A stretch of 64,000 nt of DNA from an uncultured Saprospiraceae bacterium (GTDB lineage: Bacteria > Bacteroidota > Bacteroidia > Chitinophagales > Saprospiraceae): the NCBI GenBank assembly GCA_937928405.1, contig CALFWZ010000016.1, positions 1-64,000 of the forward strand, given 5' to 3'. Positions 17,724 through 26,764 of the stretch are shown here, one piece after another. Every line of letters begins with the position of its first letter. Position 1 is the stretch's first letter. The notes below the pieces were generated by a model. That model did not search any database, was not told the DNA's origin, and saw only the letters and a program-made list of their open reading frames with translations. The position numbers and the translations under genes were made by a program.

Positions 17724-17731
17724 CAAAGATA
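17724..17731 (-). promoter_or_regulatory. Candidate -7 element (TATCTTTG) for the DUF5686 gene
   Basis: The minus strand reads TATCTTTG, an exact TAnnTTTG. Transcription would begin near 17717, placing the start codon at 17704. No clear -33 TTTG is seen. Confidence 0.45.
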
Positions 17732-17896
17732 AGCGTTTTTCTAATCAATAAAACATTAAAGCCTTAGTGATGAACCTTGGATATATAACTCCGTTTGGTG
17801 ATATTTTTGTATAGGAGATTATCAGATAATGTAGACTTACCCATTAAACCTTGTCGCTCAGATTGATGAATCATCAGCGTGATCTTAATAGCTGAT

Positions 17897-18145
17897 TTAT
17901 CCCCTATTACGAATTTCTTCTTGAACCGCTTTTAATTCAGGAAAGAGGGATACCATTCCGCCTACAGTACAGATCCAAATGGTTAGTTCGGCATAGGAAG
18001 ATTCCTCGCTGGTAAAAAAGTCTCGAAAAACGAAAAATCCTAAAACGATTATTAAAGCGACGAATACCCCAATGAATGTTTTCGTTCCCTTTTCTTTTGC
18101 AAGAAGTTGTTCAGTGGATAGCTTTTTAAGGTCTTCTTTTTTCAT
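17897..18145 (-). CDS. Small membrane protein with two helices
   Basis: 82 residues. A charged start (KKEDLKKLSTEQLLAKEKG) precedes two hydrophobic segments (about 24-43 and 51-68, separated by FTSEESSYAE). The chain ends with a charged helix (LKAVQEEIRNRG). This shape is common among small Bacteroidota membrane proteins. I do not recognise the family. It is monocistronic. Confidence 0.6.
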   Translation of the reverse strand: MKKEDLKKLSTEQLLAKEKGTKTFIGVFVALIIVLGFFVFRDFFTSEESSYAELTIWICTVGGMVSLFPELKAVQEEIRNRG

Positions 18146-18320
18146 GTTTACTTAATTCGCATTTATTATTAGTTCAATCTTATTGGAAAAATAAAAAAAA
18201 ATCAGAAGACAAAGGAAGTTTGTTTGAAATCATTGGTTATGAACTACCCTTCTCTCTACCCTTTTGACTACAAATTGCTTACTTTTAGCGTTTCATTTAG
18301 GAAACTTAAAATCAATCAAA

Positions 18321-18887
18321 ATGAGTGAGGGGGATAAATTGCCGAAGCCTTTGTTGAGTTCAATACATTTACCGGTTGCCATTTCTTGGCAGGAGATCCA
18401 AAAACGTGCTAGTGCAGCAGCGGTTGGGAAAGTGATCGAAAAATCACCCGTCAAAATAACCATTACAGATTTAGTGATTTGGGAAGAATTTAATCTCATT
18501 AAGGTACAAGTGAAATCACAGGGCACCTACGATGGGATTATCCGTTTATCTATGCGTCCAGTATTTGATAAGACTCAAAATAAGTTTGTATTTAATGATT
18601 TAAAATTAGATATGGCGGCCGAGAGTTTTCTACAAAAAGGAGCGGTCTTTTTACTCCGTGGAGTAATTGAAAACCAACTGGAGAAGTTGCTAGATCGCTC
18701 ACTGGATGAGCCAATTAGAGAATTTACGGCTAAAGCGAATGAACAGATAAAATCATTCAAGCCAATGCCTAACGTTGATTTGGACGGTGAATTGAAAGAT
18801 TTTAAATTAGTTGATTTTCAGTACGATGATAAAGGAGTGATGTTATCCTTAGCCGCTGAGGGCGTATTAGCTGTTCGAGTTTTATAA
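18321..18887 (+). CDS. DUF4403-like protein
   Basis: About 188 residues from the ATG at 18321 (MSEGDKLPKPLLSSIHLPV). I prefer it to the ATG at 18264 because the conserved sequence begins here after an A-rich leader. Sequence such as SSIHLPVAISWQEIQKRAS, GTYDGIIRLSMRPVFD and FLQKGAVFLLRGVIENQLEKLLDRSL resembles the lipid-binding-like DUF4403 family, which is usually more than twice as long with two such units. A single-unit relative is the best guess. No signal peptide is visible. Confidence 0.6.
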   Translation: MSEGDKLPKPLLSSIHLPVAISWQEIQKRASAAAVGKVIEKSPVKITITDLVIWEEFNLIKVQVKSQGTYDGIIRLSMRPVFDKTQNKFVFNDLKLDMAAESFLQKGAVFLLRGVIENQLEKLLDRSLDEPIREFTAKANEQIKSFKPMPNVDLDGELKDFKLVDFQYDDKGVMLSLAAEGVLAVRVL

Positions 18888-18918
18888 TTTTAGCGTTCTA
18901 TTGTTAGATTAAATCTGT

Positions 18919-19356
18919 TTAAATATAACCAATATCTTCTGTCAAGGCAATTTTGCTTTTCGTAAAATTGCCTGATCCAAACGCAATCTCTTTGCCTTCT
19001 TCATTTAATAAAGTGGAGGTAGCCACCAACCATTTTTTGGATTGATACCTAATTTTCCCAACTGCGGTTATTTTACCCTGATTAACAGGTCGAATAATAT
19101 TTGTATTGAAAGATGTGGTAAGTAAAAAAACATCGGTTATGATAGAGCTTGCCGCAAAATAGGCCGCATCATCCAATAATTTAAAATAAACCGAACCGTG
19201 AATCGCTCCTAAGGCATGAAAGTATTTTTCTGAAATAGTTAAAGAAATAGTTGCCTGCTCTAATTCAATTTTACACTCTGTAGTTTCATATAGTTGGGTA
19301 TTTACCTTGGCTTTTAAATACATTCTACGGAGTTTTTCAAAATGGTCATTCTTCAT
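18919..19356 (-). CDS. PaaI/YiiD-like hotdog thioesterase
   Basis: 145 residues. The hotdog helix region reads GAIHGSVYFKLLDDAAYFAASS, followed by VFLLTTSFNTNIIRPVNQGKITAVGKI, the usual acyl-CoA thioesterase pattern with a single domain. HGS replaces the more common HGG. It differs clearly from the thioesterase at 3759-4187. The gene lies 27 bases downstream of the Nudix gene on the same strand. Substrate unknown. Confidence 0.8.
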   Translation of the reverse strand: MKNDHFEKLRRMYLKAKVNTQLYETTECKIELEQATISLTISEKYFHALGAIHGSVYFKLLDDAAYFAASSIITDVFLLTTSFNTNIIRPVNQGKITAVGKIRYQSKKWLVATSTLLNEEGKEIAFGSGNFTKSKIALTEDIGYI

Positions 19357-19383
19357 ATCTATTGTTATTCATTTGTTTACTAT

Positions 19384-19863
19384 CTATCGAACTAAAATCT
19401 TTTGATATTTTCTAAAATGAATCAAACTATCAAAAGCAGACTGTTCGTTTTTTGGTAAGTTGCAAATTTGACTTCTATCGACAAACTTGGCATCTTTTAC
19501 TTCCAACTGGTCCATCACTTTTATCGTTCCTTCCCAGTCGTTGGAATAAAATTCAATGGTAAAATATTGAATCTGGTCTCCATTGGAATATGTAATTGTT
19601 TCTTCTAAAGGATTAGAACTAATTCCGATAACTTCCAATGAAATTATTGTTAAGCCTGTCTCCTCTTTGACTTCTCGAATGATACATGCTTCGATTGTCT
19701 CTCCTTCTTCAATAGAACCGGCAGGTATACCTAAATTACCGTTATCGACTCTTTCAATTACTAATATTTTCTTTTCATGATTCTCGACAATAATTCTGGC
19801 CGCAGGACAAATAAATTTTTGATGCCCAATTTTTGACCGCATGGTTTGGATATATGATTTCAT
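19384..19863 (-). CDS. Nudix hydrolase
   Basis: About 159 residues from the ATG at 19863. The Nudix box GSIEEGETIEACIIREVKEETGL is split here as GSIEEGE...REVKEETGL and matches GX5EX7REUXEEXGU fully, so it should bind metal and cleave a nucleoside diphosphate-linked substrate. N-terminal MRSKIGHQKFICPAARIIV is typical of the family. An AGGGG-like sequence before 19863 and the family start support this ATG over the upstream in-frame one at 19923. It is probably co-transcribed with the thioesterase downstream. Substrate not predictable. Confidence 0.85.
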   Translation of the reverse strand: MKSYIQTMRSKIGHQKFICPAARIIVENHEKKILVIERVDNGNLGIPAGSIEEGETIEACIIREVKEETGLTIISLEVIGISSNPLEETITYSNGDQIQYFTIEFYSNDWEGTIKVMDQLEVKDAKFVDRSQICNLPKNEQSAFDSLIHFRKYQKILVR

Positions 19864-19985
19864 TCTTTTTTCCCCTACTGGTAAGCGTTGATTTTTATGC
19901 AAAGTACTAGTAATTATTCGCATCGAATTTAAAACGGATAAATGATCCTATAAATATTTCATTATGTCATCTATATTTTTATAAT

Positions 19986-20223
19986 TCAAGGTATCCTGAT
20001 TAATAAGACCTTAATTTTCACCTCACCTATAAAAGCTGGACCAACTCCTCTATTTTCTATAACAGAATGAAAGGTATTATCTTCATTTAGAATACCAGAT
20101 AGTCAGATATGGTAGAACGGATGCAGTTTGTTGAACTTTAGTACGTTTATATTCTTCCCTATCAGTTACAAATAGAAAATAAGTTGACACCTTCCGATTA
20201 TTCGGTTGATCAATAGCAAAAAT
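19986..20223 (-). pseudogene. Decayed fragment of a conserved membrane-associated protein
   Basis: Two frames on the minus strand carry coherent protein sequence. One (20223 to 20083) reads FAIDQPNNRKVSTYFLFVTD and continues REEYKRTKVQQTASVLPYL before ending WYSK. The other (to 19986) reads LNEDNTFHSVIENRG, then VGPAFIGEVKIKV. The joint (about 20086-20100) needs a frameshift, and both ends are cut by stops. ENRGVGPAFI with an upstream QTASVLPYL is a pattern I recall from uncharacterised Bacteroidota proteins. It is the only content I can see in the 534-base gap between the Nudix gene and the small lipoprotein. Confidence 0.65.
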
Positions 20224-20417
20224 CTAAGTTTTGATTCAATAAAATTTAAATTAACTATTCCAAATTTTATATGGAAAATTAATATCATGTCGAATTAATC
20301 TACCCTGATTTTGTCCATTCTCCTAATAAACCCAGTAATTATATCATAACCTAATTAAAAAAAAAGTTTGTAAGTTCAAAAATCAAGCAACTATCTGTTT
20401 TTCTAATCGATTTTTAA

Positions 20418-20425
20418 TAAATTTG
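20418..20425 (+). promoter_or_regulatory. Candidate -7 element (TAAATTTG) of the small lipoprotein gene
   Basis: TAAATTTG matches TAnnTTTG and lies 32 bases before the ATG at 20458. The expected -33 position holds TCTG, a weak match. Confidence 0.45.
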
Positions 20426-20457
20426 CATACTATTCATTAACTTTTAAATAATTTAAC

Positions 20458-20694
20458 ATGACAATCTTATCTAAAATTTCTACTTTTATCCTTGCTCTAG
20501 GATTTATCCTTGTTGTAGCTTCTTGTGGAAAAGACGACGACTGTTACGAATGTGCAGCATTCACTGATTCTTTTGGAAATGAACTACCAGCACTTGATTT
20601 TTGTGAAGGAGATGCAGAAGTTGGAAGTGGCGCAGCCTTCAACCTTGTTTTAACTGGCTACGAGACTGCAGGTTATGACTGTAAAAAGAAGTAA
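20458..20694 (+). CDS. Small cysteine-containing lipoprotein
   Basis: 78 residues. A lipoprotein signal (TFILALGFILVVASCGKDDD, lipobox VASC, Cys near 23) is followed by a short mature chain with four further Cys (DDCYEC, DFCEG, YDCKKK). Spaced Cys in a short exported chain suggests disulfides. No domain recognised. It has its own promoter-like element and a strong terminator, so it is likely an expressed single gene even though decayed genes flank it. Confidence 0.75.
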   Translation: MTILSKISTFILALGFILVVASCGKDDDCYECAAFTDSFGNELPALDFCEGDAEVGSGAAFNLVLTGYETAGYDCKKK

Positions 20695-20717
20695 TCCTTC
20701 TTGAAACTAAAATAATT

Positions 20718-20750
20718 AAAGGGATGCAACTGATGCATCCCTTTTTTTTT
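20718..20750 (+). terminator. Rho-independent terminator of the small lipoprotein gene
   Basis: GGGATGCA (20721-20728), loop ACTGA, TGCATCCC (20734-20741), then nine T. Three further A-T pairs extend the stem. Confidence 0.92.
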
Positions 20751-20784
20751 GCATTTATTGATACAGATACTATTAGCCTTCCTA

Positions 20785-20934
20785 AAGATAAATGAGTTAA
20801 TCAATAGTAAAGACACTCCAGAAGGAAGACAGTTTAACCGCAGAGTCGAATTGAGGGTCTACAATCCTAATGGAAACGTAGAACCATTGGTTGAAAAAAT
20901 TGATGTATCTGATGGACTCAGAAAAGGAAAATAA
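20785..20934 (+). pseudogene. 3' remnant of an OmpA-family gene
   Basis: The last codons before TAA (20932-20934) read DTPEGRQFNRRVELRVYN, the conserved end of the OmpA peptidoglycan-binding domain, followed by a tail EKIDVSDGLRKGK. Everything upstream of that domain end is missing: the small lipoprotein terminator sits where it should be. About 45 residues remain of a domain of about 110. The in-frame ATG at 20749 is fortuitous. A hairpin terminator follows at 20999-21033. Confidence 0.75.
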
Positions 20935-20998
20935 AATGATATTTTTTTCAACCCACTGATAGAAACTAACATTCATTTTTAAGTCGCTATAAGTTTCG

Positions 20999-21033
20999 AA
21001 CCTGTACCTTCATTTAGAAGATACAGGTTTTTT
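20999..21033 (+). terminator. Hairpin terminator after the OmpA remnant
   Basis: Arms AACCTGTA (20999-21006) and TACAGGTT (21022-21029), with some internal pairing, followed by a T-run. It is probably a relic of the lost OmpA-type gene. Confidence 0.75.
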
Positions 21034-21127
21034 AATTTATTCTTGGAACCTAGCATTTTCACCATTTATCATTAATAAATTCATCTTATTCAAATATTAA
21101 ATATGCTAATTTTAAGATAGGAATCTA

Positions 21128-21135
21128 TATATTTG
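21128..21135 (+). promoter_or_regulatory. Candidate -7 element (TATATTTG) of the FG-GAP/ASPIC gene
   Basis: An exact TAnnTTTG match 67 bases before the ATG at 21203. No -33 TTTG at the right spacing. Confidence 0.35.
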
Positions 21136-21202
21136 CTGTAAAACAAACATATAATAGAATAAACCAAGAGAAATTAGCTTTTGGAATACTTAATATAGAA
21201 TT

Positions 21203-24200
21203 ATGTCTCAGAATAAAAAGAAAGCAGGTAACAAGAATGCAGAAAATAAAAAACAGACTTCAAGTATCCTTAAACTAGGCACCCTTCTCTGCCTTTTACT
21301 ATTAGGTATTTTTGCCATTTGTAAAACTATGTTTAACGATAAGGTACCTGGAGATCTTGCCAATCAATTTTCCCTTTTACCCGCCAGTTATACAGGAATT
21401 GATTTTAAAAATTATGTAGAAGAATCAGCTTCTAGAGGTATCACCTTTTTCGAATATTTTTATACGGGTTCAGGTGTTGCAGTGGGTGATATTAATAATG
21501 ATGACCTACCAGATATATTCTTTTCTGGCAATGATGCTCCCAATCGTCTGTATCTAAATAAAGGAAATTTTAAATTTGAAGATATCTCAAAAGAGGCAGG
21601 GATTCAAAGTATTCGATGGGGAACAGGCGTTACCATGGTCGATATCAATAAAGATGGTTGGTTAGATATTTACGTTTGTAATTCTGGTCCTTCTAACAAG
21701 GCCGAGTCGATGCGCAATGAATTATTTATCAACAATGGTAATAATACCTTTACAGACCAAGCTGCCAAGTACGGAATTGCGGATAATTCTCGCTCTATTC
21801 ATGCCGCTTTCTTTGACATGGATCGTGATGGAGACCTTGATTTATGGGTAATGAATCATGCCTTAAGAAGAAGAGGAGAAGGAGCGGAAGAATGGTATCA
21901 ACTAGCAGCGGCTCTTAATCCTGTAGATCACAATAGAGAATGTAGTACACTTTATCGCAATGATGGCAATGGGAAATTCACAGATATTTCTAAAGCAGCT
22001 GGAATTCAAAAAATTGGTTTTGGATTAGGACTCGCCGTGAATGATTTTGATGAGAATGGATATTTGGATGTCTATATTTCAAATGATTATTTCGTTCCAG
22101 ATTTTATGTTTTTAAATAATGGTGATGGAACCTTTACGGATAAAATAAATACCAAACTTGGTCATTCCTCTTATTTTGCGATGGGCTGTGATGCCGCAGA
22201 TTTTAATAATGATGGGTTAACGGATTTAGCAGTGCTCGATATGACTCCGGCCGACCACGTACGTAATAAAGTGCTTATGGCATCGATGGGTATTTCTACC
22301 TTTAGTTATCTAACGGGTACCAAAAATTTTAACCCACAATATATGGTGAACACCTTCTGTATAAACAATGGTTATGGGATCATGAGTGATATCGGTCTTT
22401 ATGCCGGGGTTTCAAAAACAGATTGGAGCTGGGCACCTTTATTAGTAGATTTTGACAACGATGGTTTAAAAGATTTTGTGGTGACGAATGGCTATAAAAA
22501 AGACACCAAGAATAATGATTGGTTAATCAGCTTAAATAAACTTCGAGAAGAAAAAGGAGATGCTTATACTACCAATGATTATTTTGAACATTTACAAAAA
22601 GCCGATGTCACTCCGACACCTAATCCTATTTTTAAAAATATTAATGGTTTAAAGTTTGAAGAAAAAACGGACGAATGGGGTTTTTCAACGCCTTCTTTTT
22701 CTAATGGAGCTGCTTATGCAGATTTAGACCAAGATGGCGATCTAGATTTTATAACGAATAATTTTGACCAAGCTGCTTTTGTTTACAAAAATAATAGTAG
22801 AGAACGAAATGAGGGAAATTATATTCAATTCAAATTAAAGGATGGTCAAACAAACAATGCTACCCTCTATTCTAAGGTAAATATTTATTATGGTGATAAA
22901 ATGCAATCGGCAGATTATGCCGTTTCGCGAGGATATATTTCTTCCGTTGAACCCATTGCCCATTTTGGTTTAGGCAGCCAAAACAAAATTGATAGAGTAG
23001 AAATTTTATGGACCGATGGTCAACAAAGTATCATTCAAAATCCCCAGATTAATCAAGTCCATATTATTGACAAACAAAAAACATCCTCAACCAAACGAAA
23101 TAAAGAAAAAGTAATTCCATTATTTGCAAACATAAGTGAACGATATCTTCTCCCTGCTTTTAAACATCAAGAGAATAGTTTTAATGATTTCCGTAAAGAA
23201 ATATTACTGCCTCATAGTCAATCGAAACTTGGACCCGCAATAGCCGTCGGAGATGTCAATGCAGATGGAAATGAAGACTTTTTTGTAGGTGGTGCAAAAG
23301 ATCAGCATGGGGTTTTATATCTTCAAAATGGAAGTGGACAATTCAATGCACAACCTGCTGCTGTTTTTAACAAACATAGAGCGCAGGAAGACACTGGTGC
23401 CAAGTTTATAGATATTGATGGGGACAAAGACCTAGATTTATACGTGGCTAGTGGTGGTGGTGGCGACTTCGAAGGAGCAGAAGCTTTGCTCCAAGATCGG
23501 ATTTATATCAATGATGGGAAAGGCAATTTTTCCTACAAAAAAAGTGCTTTACCAAAAATAGTCTCTAGTACCAAAGCTATTGCAGCCTTGGATTGGGACA
23601 AAGATGGCGATCTTGACCTTTTTATTGGGGGTAGAACCACTCCGGGCAAATATCCACTCCCTCCTACTTCCTACATGTTGGTTAATAATAATGGAATCTT
23701 TACCAATCAAACAAAAGCTTTAGCACCAGAATTAGAAAATATAGGGATGGTCACCGCAGCAGAATGGCTAGGGATGGATTTATTGGTAGTGGGAGAATGG
23801 ATGCCGATTACCTTATTTAAAAATACGGGGGATGGCTTTGAAAATGATACCGAATCACTAGGTATTGAAAACACCAATGGGTGGTGGTCTAGCTTACTTA
23901 AAAATGATTTGGATGGCGATGGGGATGAAGATTTTATTGTTGGAAATATTGGATTAAATAATAAATTCCATCCCTCTAAAGAAAAGCCATTGTATATCTA
24001 CGCCAATGATTTTGATGATAATGGGCAACTCGATATTGTTTTGAGTAAAATATACAAGGGACATAAAGTCCCGGTGAGAGGCAAAGAATGTTCTACTCAA
24101 CAAATGCCATTTATTGCTGATAAATTCCCTAGTTATGAAGGTTTTGCCACCGCAAGTCTAGAAGATATTTACGAAGAAGAGCAACTTGCTAAATCAACGC

Positions 24201-24595
24201 AATATGAAGCGACAAATTTTGCAAGTGTATTTCTAGAAAACAAAGGAAATGGTGTTTTTGAAATGAGTGAGTTACCAAAGGAAGCTCAGTTAGCACCCGT
24301 TAATGGTATCGTGGCGAAAGACTTTGACAAGGACGGAATTAAAGATCTCATTCTTGCTGGAAGTTTAATCCAAACCGAAGTAGAAACACCCCTCTACGAC
24401 GCAGGAAAAGGATTATTTTTAAAAGGTGTTGGAAATGGAAAATTTACAACAAAAACACAAATAGAATATAGCGGTATTTTTCTTCATAAGGATGTAAAAG
24501 ATCTTGCATTTATTGAGGTCGGAATGAATAAAAGACCTGGATTTTTAGTAGCTAATAATAATGATCAATTAGAGTTGGTAGTTTATAGACAGTAG
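21203..24595 (+). CDS. FG-GAP/VCBS repeat protein with ASPIC/UnbV domain (CRTAC1 family)
   Basis: 1130 residues. A hydrophobic N-terminal segment (about 24-44) anchors or exports it. Many FG-GAP-like repeats follow, each with a calcium-loop pattern such as DINNDDLPD, DINKDGWLD, DMDRDGDLD and DFNNDGLTD. A mid-chain ASPIC/UnbV segment (about 555-625) includes SRGYISSVEPIAHFGLG and VEILWTDGQQ, and a second repeat block follows. The expected fold is a pair of beta-propeller-like units outside the cell, in a family often linked to surface binding of polymers. It points towards the biosynthetic genes and converges with them, so it probably marks the edge of that locus rather than belonging to it. 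Confidence 0.9.
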   Translation: MSQNKKKAGNKNAENKKQTSSILKLGTLLCLLLLGIFAICKTMFNDKVPGDLANQFSLLPASYTGIDFKNYVEESASRGITFFEYFYTGSGVAVGDINNDDLPDIFFSGNDAPNRLYLNKGNFKFEDISKEAGIQSIRWGTGVTMVDINKDGWLDIYVCNSGPSNKAESMRNELFINNGNNTFTDQAAKYGIADNSRSIHAAFFDMDRDGDLDLWVMNHALRRRGEGAEEWYQLAAALNPVDHNRECSTLYRNDGNGKFTDISKAAGIQKIGFGLGLAVNDFDENGYLDVYISNDYFVPDFMFLNNGDGTFTDKINTKLGHSSYFAMGCDAADFNNDGLTDLAVLDMTPADHVRNKVLMASMGISTFSYLTGTKNFNPQYMVNTFCINNGYGIMSDIGLYAGVSKTDWSWAPLLVDFDNDGLKDFVVTNGYKKDTKNNDWLISLNKLREEKGDAYTTNDYFEHLQKADVTPTPNPIFKNINGLKFEEKTDEWGFSTPSFSNGAAYADLDQDGDLDFITNNFDQAAFVYKNNSRERNEGNYIQFKLKDGQTNNATLYSKVNIYYGDKMQSADYAVSRGYISSVEPIAHFGLGSQNKIDRVEILWTDGQQSIIQNPQINQVHIIDKQKTSSTKRNKEKVIPLFANISERYLLPAFKHQENSFNDFRKEILLPHSQSKLGPAIAVGDVNADGNEDFFVGGAKDQHGVLYLQNGSGQFNAQPAAVFNKHRAQEDTGAKFIDIDGDKDLDLYVASGGGGDFEGAEALLQDRIYINDGKGNFSYKKSALPKIVSSTKAIAALDWDKDGDLDLFIGGRTTPGKYPLPPTSYMLVNNNGIFTNQTKALAPELENIGMVTAAEWLGMDLLVVGEWMPITLFKNTGDGFENDTESLGIENTNGWWSSLLKNDLDGDGDEDFIVGNIGLNNKFHPSKEKPLYIYANDFDDNGQLDIVLSKIYKGHKVPVRGKECSTQQMPFIADKFPSYEGFATASLEDIYEEEQLAKSTQYEATNFASVFLENKGNGVFEMSELPKEAQLAPVNGIVAKDFDKDGIKDLILAGSLIQTEVETPLYDAGKGLFLKGVGNGKFTTKTQIEYSGIFLHKDVKDLAFIEVGMNKRPGFLVANNNDQLELVVYRQ

Positions 24596-24653
24596 ATTTT
24601 CAAAGAAGTTTTTTCTGAAATTTGAAAACGCGTTAAAGAAAGTAATAACAACC

Positions 24654-26756
24654 CTAATAACCTATAGGCTTGGTTTTTGCGACTAGTGAATAGATCTCCC
24701 CAACTACTGGAAATAAATTCTCTAAAAATTCATCAACCATTCCTTGACTATTCGTATTAAGTACTAGATCACATGGCCATTCGATGATGAGCTGATTAAC
24801 ACCTTTTTTAAGCTGACTCGCTGGTAAATCAAAATTATGATTGGTCCAATCTTTACATGCCTTAATCTGGGTTAGTAGTTTTGACTTATCCTCTACAAAG
24901 ATTTTTATCCATTGGTCTTCCTTTTTAAAATTGGGGTTACGATACACCAATTGAAAAGACAAATCCTCTTTAGCATTGCTTACAAAGTAAAATGTTTTTT
25001 CAGGGCTACGTACCTGTAAAAATCCATTTTCTTTACCTAGCGAAAAAGTATTGTAGGAAGTCATTTGATATGGTGATTCCAATAGTTCTACTCCTTGTTG
25101 ATTCACACCATGTTCTTGAATTCGCAATTGTCGAACGATATCTTCGCAATCTTCGCCAATAGACTGCAATGCCCGAATCGAAGCATTGATCAATTCAATA
25201 TCCATTAATTTTTCACCCCTTGGATGGAGCAAAGCAAAACCGCCTTCATATTGACGAATAGCACCATCCATAATAATTTCTCCAAATGAATTGCAGAGAA
25301 TAGTTGATGTCTTTCGAGTTGAAAAGTCGATATATTGTTTGATGACCTCTGCAATACCAGGATCAAGATTTACGGCACGTTGGCAATGGTAGAAAAGAAT
25401 TTCTTCTTCTTGTCCATAGTGGGCATTATGGATGGCTGCACAAAAATGTGCCATCGCCTCCGTGCTAGGACTCAGTCTTTCCGGAGAATCCACCAACTCA
25501 TCAATATCCAAAGTTTTTTGTTTCAACCCTTTGATTAAGGCTAGTGCCGTATAGCGCATTGCCATCTTAATTCCTTTCACAGATAGGTGACAATAATCAA
25601 GGTAAAGTTCTTTACCACTGATACTTTTTGGGAAGGCGTTATTGAAAATGGAGAATAAATCAACAATTTCCATTCCTGCCTCTCTGGCCTCCTTTTCTAA
25701 AATTTCTCGTACTACTTTAAAACATCGAGGTTTAGTCTTTCTGCTTCTACTTAGTATAGTCGTGTCTTTGGAAAAATCTAAACAATCTATGGCTTGTTGA
25801 ATTTGTCCTTTTTCTAAGAAACTGGTAGCCAACAATTCGTAGCCTCTAGGGTTTGAAGCATCCAGCGCAATCATTTGCTCTGCTGTTGTTCCTAGGGTTT
25901 GATAATCTTTATCAAGCAAGGCTTGTTCTGCTTGGGATCTAAGATGTACCCAATCTTGTAAACTCCGACCTGACTGTTGGGAAAAAATTCTTTCAATTTC
26001 ATTACTTTTCCAATCGAGAAGATTAAACCCTGGAATCACAACCGTGATTGGAATGCGCTCATTACGGCTAAGTTGTTTAACTTTATCAAAAAATTCTTCA
26101 ATAATTTCGGCAAATTTATTTTCTAAAAATTCCTTTACGCCAGTAAAGTTATCTTCACTATAAACCTTCTTTATTTTTAAAATGTCTTCCTCGTTGAGCT
26201 CTTCAGCTAATTTGGCAATCCAATTATTTCCAGCAAATAATACAACTGCATCTGGATTCAAATCAGCACAAGCGTCTACCAACAAACCTAGTTCGTCAAT
26301 ACCCATGCTTGTTTTTGCTAAATCTATCACCTCTATTCCGTTGAACTCACCACTTGAATTGAGCACCGATTCCAGTTCTTGTGCAACAGAGTATAAAGGG
26401 TCATAGAAATATCCTCTGGCCACGGACTCTCCTAAAAGAAGTACTCGTTTTTTGATTGATTTAGGAGGAATTTCATGGATACTTGCCCAAAACGACCAAC
26501 TGGGTTGCATTTCTCGTTTTCGTTGATATAATTTTTGACCATTCCGAAATTTAGGCTCCCAAATTCCTATCATTTTCGAATCATTAAATGGCTTGTTAAA
26601 ACTTTTACTGCTCGAATCGTTTTGTTTTGATATGGGATCGTTTATTTGAAGATCAGCTAGAAGGTGGTCTATTGCTTTGTCCTCTTTAGGATGGGCCATC
26701 AATAACTCAGCTAAAGCATTGGCTTTTTCTTTTCGTGTTTTCATAATTTTGAACAT
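24654..26756 (-). CDS. SGNH/GDSL hydrolase-like protein with a TPR-like insert
   Basis: 700 residues. An N-terminal region (about 1-95) precedes the SGNH elements: LLLGESVARGYFYDP (block I, nucleophile Ser), VVLFAGNNW (block III, GxN) and DYCHLSVKGIKM (block V, Asp-x-x-His). About 100 residues of helical TPR-like sequence (AEQMIALDASNPRGYELLATS) lie between blocks III and V. The C-terminal 280 residues are unassigned and beta-rich. The family deacylates or acyl-transfers esters; no substrate is known. It follows the first carbamoyltransferase by 8 bases, so it is part of the tailoring operon. An in-frame ATG at 26744 is an alternative start. Confidence 0.75.
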   Translation of the reverse strand: MFKIMKTRKEKANALAELLMAHPKEDKAIDHLLADLQINDPISKQNDSSSKSFNKPFNDSKMIGIWEPKFRNGQKLYQRKREMQPSWSFWASIHEIPPKSIKKRVLLLGESVARGYFYDPLYSVAQELESVLNSSGEFNGIEVIDLAKTSMGIDELGLLVDACADLNPDAVVLFAGNNWIAKLAEELNEEDILKIKKVYSEDNFTGVKEFLENKFAEIIEEFFDKVKQLSRNERIPITVVIPGFNLLDWKSNEIERIFSQQSGRSLQDWVHLRSQAEQALLDKDYQTLGTTAEQMIALDASNPRGYELLATSFLEKGQIQQAIDCLDFSKDTTILSRSRKTKPRCFKVVREILEKEAREAGMEIVDLFSIFNNAFPKSISGKELYLDYCHLSVKGIKMAMRYTALALIKGLKQKTLDIDELVDSPERLSPSTEAMAHFCAAIHNAHYGQEEEILFYHCQRAVNLDPGIAEVIKQYIDFSTRKTSTILCNSFGEIIMDGAIRQYEGGFALLHPRGEKLMDIELINASIRALQSIGEDCEDIVRQLRIQEHGVNQQGVELLESPYQMTSYNTFSLGKENGFLQVRSPEKTFYFVSNAKEDLSFQLVYRNPNFKKEDQWIKIFVEDKSKLLTQIKACKDWTNHNFDLPASQLKKGVNQLIIEWPCDLVLNTNSQGMVDEFLENLFPVVGEIYSLVAKTKPIGY

Positions 26757-26764
26757 TAATTTGA

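Noticed and set aside
20749..20934. An intact 61-residue gene
   Set aside because: The ATG is inside the T-run of a terminator, and the encoded sequence is only the end of an OmpA domain.
24596..24653. TTTTCAAA...TTTGAAAA inverted repeat between convergent genes
   Set aside because: AT-rich with no T-run after it; not convincing as a terminator.
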